A DNA stretch of 64,000 bases from the NCBI RefSeq assembly GCF_000737335.2, contig NZ_JMCC02000033.1, forward strand, positions 9,786-73,785, written 5' to 3'. Of this stretch, positions 59,849 to 64,000 are shown in pieces. Position numbers and translations under genes: made by a program. Numbering within the stretch: position 1 is the stretch's first letter; each line of letters begins with the position of its first letter. The DNA is from Enhygromyxa salina (GTDB lineage Bacteria; Myxococcota_A; Polyangia; Nannocystales; Nannocystaceae). The notes beneath the pieces were generated by a model. The model had not been told where the DNA came from. It saw nothing but the letters and a program-made list of their open reading frames with translations, and did no database searches.

Positions 59849-60262
59849 ATGAGCACGAGCTCCGAGATTGTAGAGTCCATGCTGTTTCGCAGCGGGGCCG
59901 TGTTCGATCAGCTAGACCCCACAACGTGGGTCCTGCACCTCGACAACCGCCACCGCAGCCGCGTGGTCGTGAAGGTCGAGGATCCGATCGTGTTGTTCTC
60001 GCTGCCGCTGTGCACGCTCGACGAGACCATCACCAACCGCGAGCAGCTCTACCGCACCTTGCTCGAGCTCAACGCAGACTTCATGCACAACGCCTACGCG
60101 ATCGAGAACTCACGCCTGCTGCTGTCCGGCGCGCTCCAGACCGAGAACCTCGACGCCAACGAATTCCAGGCGATCATCGACGACCTGACGATGACGCTCG
60201 ATGAACACCTCGATAAACTGTCGGACTGGAAGCTCGACACCCGTGGGACCACGGAGGCTTAA
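59849..60262 (+). CDS. YbjN/CesT-like small protein upstream of pspA
   Basis: This protein is 137 residues from ATG 59849, with AAGGAG seven bases upstream. Its pattern of strands and helices (TTWVLHLDNRHRSRVVVKVE, LFSLPLCTLDE, LYRTLLELNADFMHNAYAIE, LLLSGALQTENLDANEFQAI) fits the type III chaperone-like/YbjN fold used by many bacterial sensory or chaperone proteins. The stop is directly followed by the pspA ATG. It may modulate PspA; this is inference from context. Confidence 0.75.
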   Translation: MSTSSEIVESMLFRSGAVFDQLDPTTWVLHLDNRHRSRVVVKVEDPIVLFSLPLCTLDETITNREQLYRTLLELNADFMHNAYAIENSRLLLSGALQTENLDANEFQAIIDDLTMTLDEHLDKLSDWKLDTRGTTEA

Positions 60263-61135
60263 ATGGGACTGTTTGGACGACTCGGGACGCTGATCCGCTC
60301 CAACATCAACGAGCTGATCAACCGGGCAGAGGACCCGGAGAAGATGCTCAACCAGGTCCTCGTCGACATGAAGGGCCAGCTCGTCGAAGCCAAGAAGCAG
60401 GTCGCGGTAGCGATCGCCGACGAGAAGCGGATCAAGAAGCAGTACGAGCAGGAAGAGGCCAAGGCTGCCGACTGGGAGAAGAAGGCCATGCTCGCGGTCC
60501 GGGCTGGCAACGACGACTTGGCGCGGGCCGCCCTCGCCCGCAAGACCGAGCACGACGAGCTCGCCGCCACCCTCAAAGACCAGTGGGAGGCGCAAAAGCA
60601 GTCGGTCGAGCAGCTCAAGGAAGCCCTGCGCGGCCTCGATCAAAAGATCGAAGAGGCCAAGCGCAAGCGCAACATCCTGGTCTCGCGGCAAAAGCGGGCC
60701 CAGGCCCAGGCGACGATCAACAAGACCCTGTCGCAGCTCAACAGCAGCGACTCGCACGACTCGACCTTCGCCCGCATGGACGAGCGCGTGACCCAGCTCG
60801 AGGCCGAGGCCGAGGCCACCGCGGAGCTCGGCGCGCTGCCCGAGACCTCACTCGAGTCGCAGTTCAAGGCGCTCGCCGCCGGGTCCAGCGTCGACACCGA
60901 GCTCGAGGCCCTCAAGCAGAAGATGGCCCTGAGCGCGGGCGGTGGCGGTGGCGCCCAAAAAGCGATCCGTTCGGGCAGTTCTGACGTCGGCCCCGACGCG
61001 GATGCGGACGAGCAGGCCGACGTCAGCGCCGACGACGAGGGTGACGAGTCCTCGCCAGAGGCCGACGATCTCCGGGCCGCCGAAGTCGACGCGCAGCTCG
61101 AAGAGCTCAAGCGAAAGCTCAGCTCGACCCCGTGA
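60263..61135 (+). CDS. pspA: PspA/IM30 (ESCRT-III-like) envelope stress protein
   Basis: This 290-residue protein starts one base after the upstream stop (TAAATG). The N-terminal amphipathic helix and first hairpin follow the family (GLFGRLGTLIRSNINELINR, AEDPEKMLNQVLVDMKGQLV). A long coiled coil continues to about residue 200. The C-terminal tail is acidic (Asp/Glu-rich) before a final helix VDAQLEELKRKL. It binds and protects the inner membrane. No pspF, pspB or pspC is present. The cdsA start overlaps its stop. Confidence 0.95.
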   Translation: MGLFGRLGTLIRSNINELINRAEDPEKMLNQVLVDMKGQLVEAKKQVAVAIADEKRIKKQYEQEEAKAADWEKKAMLAVRAGNDDLARAALARKTEHDELAATLKDQWEAQKQSVEQLKEALRGLDQKIEEAKRKRNILVSRQKRAQAQATINKTLSQLNSSDSHDSTFARMDERVTQLEAEAEATAELGALPETSLESQFKALAAGSSVDTELEALKQKMALSAGGGGGAQKAIRSGSSDVGPDADADEQADVSADDEGDESSPEADDLRAAEVDAQLEELKRKLSSTP

Positions 61136-61983
61136 GCGACACCAGCACCAGCAAGGGTGGGCTCAGCAACTTCGCCCAGCGCCTGCTCACTGCTGCGGTG
61201 CTGATCCCACTGCTGGTGGTGTCGATGTTCGTCGAGGCCACCTCGTGGTCGATCCTCGCGGCCTCGACGCTCGCGGTGTTCTTCGCCGCCGATGAATTTC
61301 TGCGCATGGCCGTTGGTGTCAACGCGGAGGATCGCGCGCTCGGGCTGCGCGCGACCTTCGGGGTCGCGGGCGCCGGCGTGGTCATTGGCAACACCTTGCT
61401 GGGCACCCACACAGCCATGGCGCCGACCATGTTCGCGGCCGCCGTGCTGACCGCGACCGCCGTGCTCATGCGCAAGCGCCAGCTGCCGGACGCCGGCCGC
61501 CACTTCTCTTATGCGCTGGCTGGGTTGGTCTACGTCCCCATGCTCGGCTGCGTGTGGCCGCTGCTCAAAAAAGAGCTTGGCCCGGAGTGGCTGTTCCTCG
61601 CCCTCGCGCTCGCGTTCTTGTCGGACACCGGGGCTTATTTTGCAGGCCGCGCGTTCGGCAAGCACAAGCTCTACGAGGCCGTCAGCCCCAAGAAGACGGT
61701 AGAAGGCGCGTTCGGTGGCCTACTTGGTGGCGTCGCCGCGATGGTCGGCATGGGCAGCTTTTGGCTCGCGCCGCAGATCCCCATCCTCCACGCCGTGGTG
61801 CTCGGCCTGGCCGGCAGCGCGCTCGGCCAGAGCGGCGACCTCGTCGAGTCGATGATCAAGCGAACGTTCAAGGTCAAGGACAGCGGCAACATCCTGCCCG
61901 GCCACGGCGGCATGCTCGACCGAGTCGACGGCCTCCTGTTCGTCGCCCCGCTCGTCTACTACTACGCCAAGCTCATGCTGTAG
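61132..61983 (+). CDS. cdsA: Phosphatidate cytidylyltransferase
   Basis: This 283-residue protein starts with GTG 61132, overlapping the pspA stop in GTGA. It is a polytopic membrane protein with about seven hydrophobic segments. Family motifs are FLSDTGAYFAGRAFGKHKLY, SPKKTVEGAFGGLLGG and the C-terminal signature SGDLVESMIKRTFKVKDSGN followed by LPGHGGMLDRVDGL. It makes CDP-diacylglycerol for phospholipid synthesis. Coupling with pspA suggests joint control of membrane supply and protection. A repeat array begins right after its stop. Confidence 0.96.
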   Translation: MSDTSTSKGGLSNFAQRLLTAAVLIPLLVVSMFVEATSWSILAASTLAVFFAADEFLRMAVGVNAEDRALGLRATFGVAGAGVVIGNTLLGTHTAMAPTMFAAAVLTATAVLMRKRQLPDAGRHFSYALAGLVYVPMLGCVWPLLKKELGPEWLFLALALAFLSDTGAYFAGRAFGKHKLYEAVSPKKTVEGAFGGLLGGVAAMVGMGSFWLAPQIPILHAVVLGLAGSALGQSGDLVESMIKRTFKVKDSGNILPGHGGMLDRVDGLLFVAPLVYYYAKLML

Positions 61984-62625
61984 CCCTCTTCTGAGGAGGC
62001 GAACAGCCAGCCCCGAGGAGCGAAGCGACCAACCGCGTCGTCAGCGTCAGCGGTCGGCGAAGCCACCCGTACCCCCGGTCGGCGAAGCACCCGTACCCGA
62101 CCGCCGTGCCCGACCGCCGAAGCACCCGTACCCGACCGCCGAAGCCACCCGAGCCCCCTACCAGGGGGCCACACATGCGGATGCGAACAAACGTCCCCGA
62201 GGAGCGAAGCGACCAACGCGTCAGCGTCAGCGGTCGGCGAACACCCGTACCCGTCCGCCGAAGCCACCCGAGCCCCCTACCAGGGGGCCACACATGCGGA
62301 TGCGAACAAACGTCCCCGAGGAGCGAAGCGACCAACGCGTCAGCGTCAGCGGTCGGCGAACACCCGTACCCGTCCGCCGAAGCCACCCGAGCCCCCTACC
62401 AGGGGGCCACACATGCGGATGCGAACAAACGTCCCCGAGGAGCGAAGCGACCAACGCGTCAGCGTCAGCGGTCGGCGAACACCCGTACCCGTCCGCCGAA
62501 GCCACCCGAGCCCCCTACCAGGGGGCCACACATGCGGATGCGAACAAACGCCCCCGAGGAGCGAAGCGACCAGACGCGAAGCGGCTGCAGTCGGCGCAGT
62601 GCGAAGGCCTATGTGGGGGTAATAA
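61984..62625. repeat. Tandem array with three identical 119-bp units and degenerate flanks
   Basis: The array fills the gap between cdsA and a small membrane protein gene. Units 62151-62269, 62270-62388 and 62389-62507 are identical. A fourth (from 62508) matches for about 60 bp and then changes into the terminal module CCAGACGCGAAGCGGCTGC ... ATGTGGGGG. The leader (about 62008-62150) is a degenerate copy with shorter internal repeats of CACCCGTACCCGACCGCC. Each unit holds a perfect 7-bp hairpin, GCCCCCT-ACC-AGGGGGC. Long frames on both strands are by-products of a period that is not a multiple of three. Confidence 0.93.
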
Positions 62626-62889
62626 CTAGTAGTCCGAGCCGGGGCCTAGGGCCTTGCGCTTGTCTTTGTTGAGGTACAGGTACGCGCCAGCGGCTGGAAC
62701 CCCGACGATCGCGGCGATGACCAAGAAGGGCAGCAAGGCAGAGACCAGCACAGCGGTCACCGCGGTTCCTGCGCCGGTTGCGACGCCCGCGGTCACGGCT
62801 TGGCCGTTGCTGGCGTTCTTGGCCTTTGCGTAGGCGTAGGTCCCTCCGCCAACGGCGGTAGAGAGAAGGACGAGTGCTCCGATCGACAT
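62626..62889 (-). CDS. Small membrane protein
   Basis: This protein is 87 residues from ATG 62889. There are two hydrophobic segments (MSIGALVLLSTAVGGGTYAY and AVLVSALLPFLVIAAIVGVP), the second after an Ala/Gly/Thr-rich stretch, and a basic C-terminal tail (LNKDKRKALGPGSDY). The frame continues upstream without protein character. It is convergent with cdsA across the repeat array. The function is unknown. Confidence 0.65.
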   Translation of the reverse strand: MSIGALVLLSTAVGGGTYAYAKAKNASNGQAVTAGVATGAGTAVTAVLVSALLPFLVIAAIVGVPAAGAYLYLNKDKRKALGPGSDY

Positions 62890-63079
62890 TTGGTCTCCAG
62901 ACGGGGTAGCGGCTGCGAGTATAGGCCACTTCGGCCGGGGTGCTCGGATCGGCCGCTCACGCGTGGTGTCACCCGGGTCGCGCTCGGGCCCACAGACACT
63001 GGTCTGTCGAGTTGCAGCGCACGAGGAACGGGCAGCCCAGGCACTGGACGGCGGCGCGCCTGGGACAGATACTCGGCGG

Positions 63080-64000
63080 ATGGCCGACACCCCGACCAAG
63101 GATCCGAAAGCGGAGGTCGAGGACGCGGCTCGCGGGGGCAACGGCCCTGAACGCGAGCGGCGCCGTGGCGGCCGGCACGGAAAGAAGACCGACGGGGATC
63201 GCTCCGGTGGTGGCAATCGTGGCGGCGGCGACAAGCGTGGTGACCGACGGGACTCCAGGGGCTCTCGGCGTGACGGGGGTGGTGGTCGCGGGGGCGGTCG
63301 TGGCCGCGACGGCGGCTTTCGGGATCAACGTAGCGAAGCACCGCTGACCGCAGGCTTGTTCGCGGGCGTGGCCGACCGCGAGATGCCGTGCCGGATCTCC
63401 GGCTGCACCAAGACCTGGACGTGGTTCGGCACCCAGCAGATCCGCTCGCTCGGCAAGCCGGAGCCCAAGCGAATGTGCGCCGAGCACCTCGCCCAGCTCG
63501 AGGGCATCGAAGACCGCGCGATGCCTTGCCGCAACAACTACTGCACCAACACATGGTTGTGGAGCCGTGGCGCGCAGCTGTATCAGCGCGAGCGCCAAGA
63601 GAAGCTCAAGCCGCCGCACCGGCTGTGCGAGGCCTGCTTCGAAGAAGAGAAGACCACCGAGGACACGCAGCTCGCGTGCAAGATCCCCGAGTGTCGCAAC
63701 ACCTGGCTGTGGCCTCGCCAAGCCCAGCTGCGTCACCGCGCGTGGGTCCGGCGGCTGCAGGCCAAGATCGAGGCTGAAGAAGCCGAGGAAGAAGCCGCCC
63801 ACGCGGCCGCGTCCGCGAAGTCTGAGAAGGCCGACAGCCCCGCCACCACACCCGCGAGCGAGCGGCCCGAGTCCGAGATCACAACCATCGCTGACGTGCC
63901 CGCCGACGCCCAGGCCGAGCCCGCCGCCAGCGATTCCAGTGTCGACGCGCCGGCTGACGAGTCCGAGCCCGCGGCGGCGTCCGAGCCCGCGGCGGCGTCC
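63080..64000 (+). CDS. RGG-rich protein with three zinc-knuckle-like repeats, 3' end outside window
   Basis: The frame runs from ATG 63080 past the window end (307 codons visible). Residues about 20-85 are Arg/Gly/Asp-rich (RGG-type), like an RNA- or nucleic-acid-binding tail. Three related modules follow: MPCRISGCTKTWTWFGTQQ with a later MCAEH (104-135), MPCRNNYCTNTWLWSRGAQL with LCEAC (150-186), and LACKIPECRNTWLWPRQAQL (200-217). Each has Cys-x4-Cys-x2-TWxW, and the first two add a C-terminal Cys pair or Cys/His. They are probably zinc-binding. The tail is Ala/Glu/Ser-rich and disordered. I know no characterised member. Confidence 0.8.
   Translation, partial: MADTPTKDPKAEVEDAARGGNGPERERRRGGRHGKKTDGDRSGGGNRGGGDKRGDRRDSRGSRRDGGGGRGGGRGRDGGFRDQRSEAPLTAGLFAGVADREMPCRISGCTKTWTWFGTQQIRSLGKPEPKRMCAEHLAQLEGIEDRAMPCRNNYCTNTWLWSRGAQLYQRERQEKLKPPHRLCEACFEEEKTTEDTQLACKIPECRNTWLWPRQAQLRHRAWVRRLQAKIEAEEAEEEAAHAAASAKSEKADSPATTPASERPESEITTIADVPADAQAEPAASDSSVDAPADESEPAAASEPAAAS

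Noticed and set aside
62151..62570. Possible CRISPR array
   Set aside because: The units are identical over their full 119 bp with no variable spacers, and no cas genes are near.
62106..62672. Long open frames on both strands in the 62-kb array, with repeated Arg/Pro/Glu peptides
   Set aside because: They follow the DNA repeat in several frames at once, the period is 119 bp, and no start or codon pattern stands out. They are by-products of the repeat.

Overview
The window looks like a chromosomal segment from a high-GC deltaproteobacterial predator/gliding lineage (Myxococcota, most likely the Nannocystineae group near Plesiocystis, Enhygromyxa or Nannocystis). The reasons are: dense GC-rich coding with many GTG starts and stop/start overlaps; a eukaryotic-type Ser/Thr kinase and a PP2C phosphatase; several two-component systems; many lipoproteins with long acidic or Pro/Glu linkers; a probable MYXO-CTERM sorting tail; and an IgGFc-binding-like lipoprotein. 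The taxonomic call is inference. No rRNA, IS transposase, CRISPR array or prophage block was seen.

Layout. 1-5 kb: tail of a coiled-coil protein, then a NarL-type regulator (598) and its probable sensor kinase (3716), separated by a translationally coupled AlbA_2/HATPase-type protein and a ParA-like ATPase. 5-10 kb: a PknB-type kinase, a YfbK-like VWA protein and a YceF-type Maf protein. 10-14 kb: a nitric-oxide module in which flavohaemoglobin hmp (followed by a coupled 5-formyl-THF cyclo-ligase) diverges from norR, with GT-N7-AC sites and a consensus sigma-54 promoter between them. 15-19.5 kb: an SMC/RecN-like ATPase, a HEAT-like histidine kinase and a winged-helix response regulator. 19.7-23.6 kb: an iodotyrosine-deiodinase-like nitroreductase, a MYXO-CTERM protein, a Gly-Asp repeat/VCBS lipoprotein and an Old Yellow Enzyme. 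23.6-28.8 kb: poorly known genes plus murA-hisG. 28.9-34.1 kb: envelope genes including a Pal-like OmpA lipoprotein and a CpoB-like lipoprotein, a DUF2914 protein and an SGNH hydrolase.

34.1-34.6 kb is a nested inverted-repeat block. 34.6-38 kb carries an active/inactive pair of M16 peptidases. 38-44.5 kb is the most unusual locus: a coupled three-gene operon of an IgGFc-like lipoprotein, a membrane protein fusing an Hsp90-type ATPase domain to a transglutaminase domain, and a second Hsp90-like protein that seems to have lost its ATP-binding residues. 44.8-53 kb: an S9 peptidase, a small DNA-binding protein, membrane proteins, a PP2C phosphatase and TlyA. 53-58.6 kb: tRNA-Ala(CGC) with terminator, a tandem repeat, yhbY, and an exported TldD/TldE-like pair. 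58.6-62 kb: uppS diverging from a CesT/YbjN-like gene, pspA and cdsA. 62-62.6 kb: a tandem array of identical 119-bp units whose terminal module resembles a sequence at about 1.3 kb, which defines a dispersed repeat family. The window ends inside a gene for an RGG-rich protein with three zinc-knuckle-like repeats.

Functional themes are signalling, envelope biogenesis and maintenance (murA, uppS, cdsA, pspA, Pal, CpoB), NO detoxification and extracytoplasmic proteolysis. All assignments come from reading the sequence; no database search was run.
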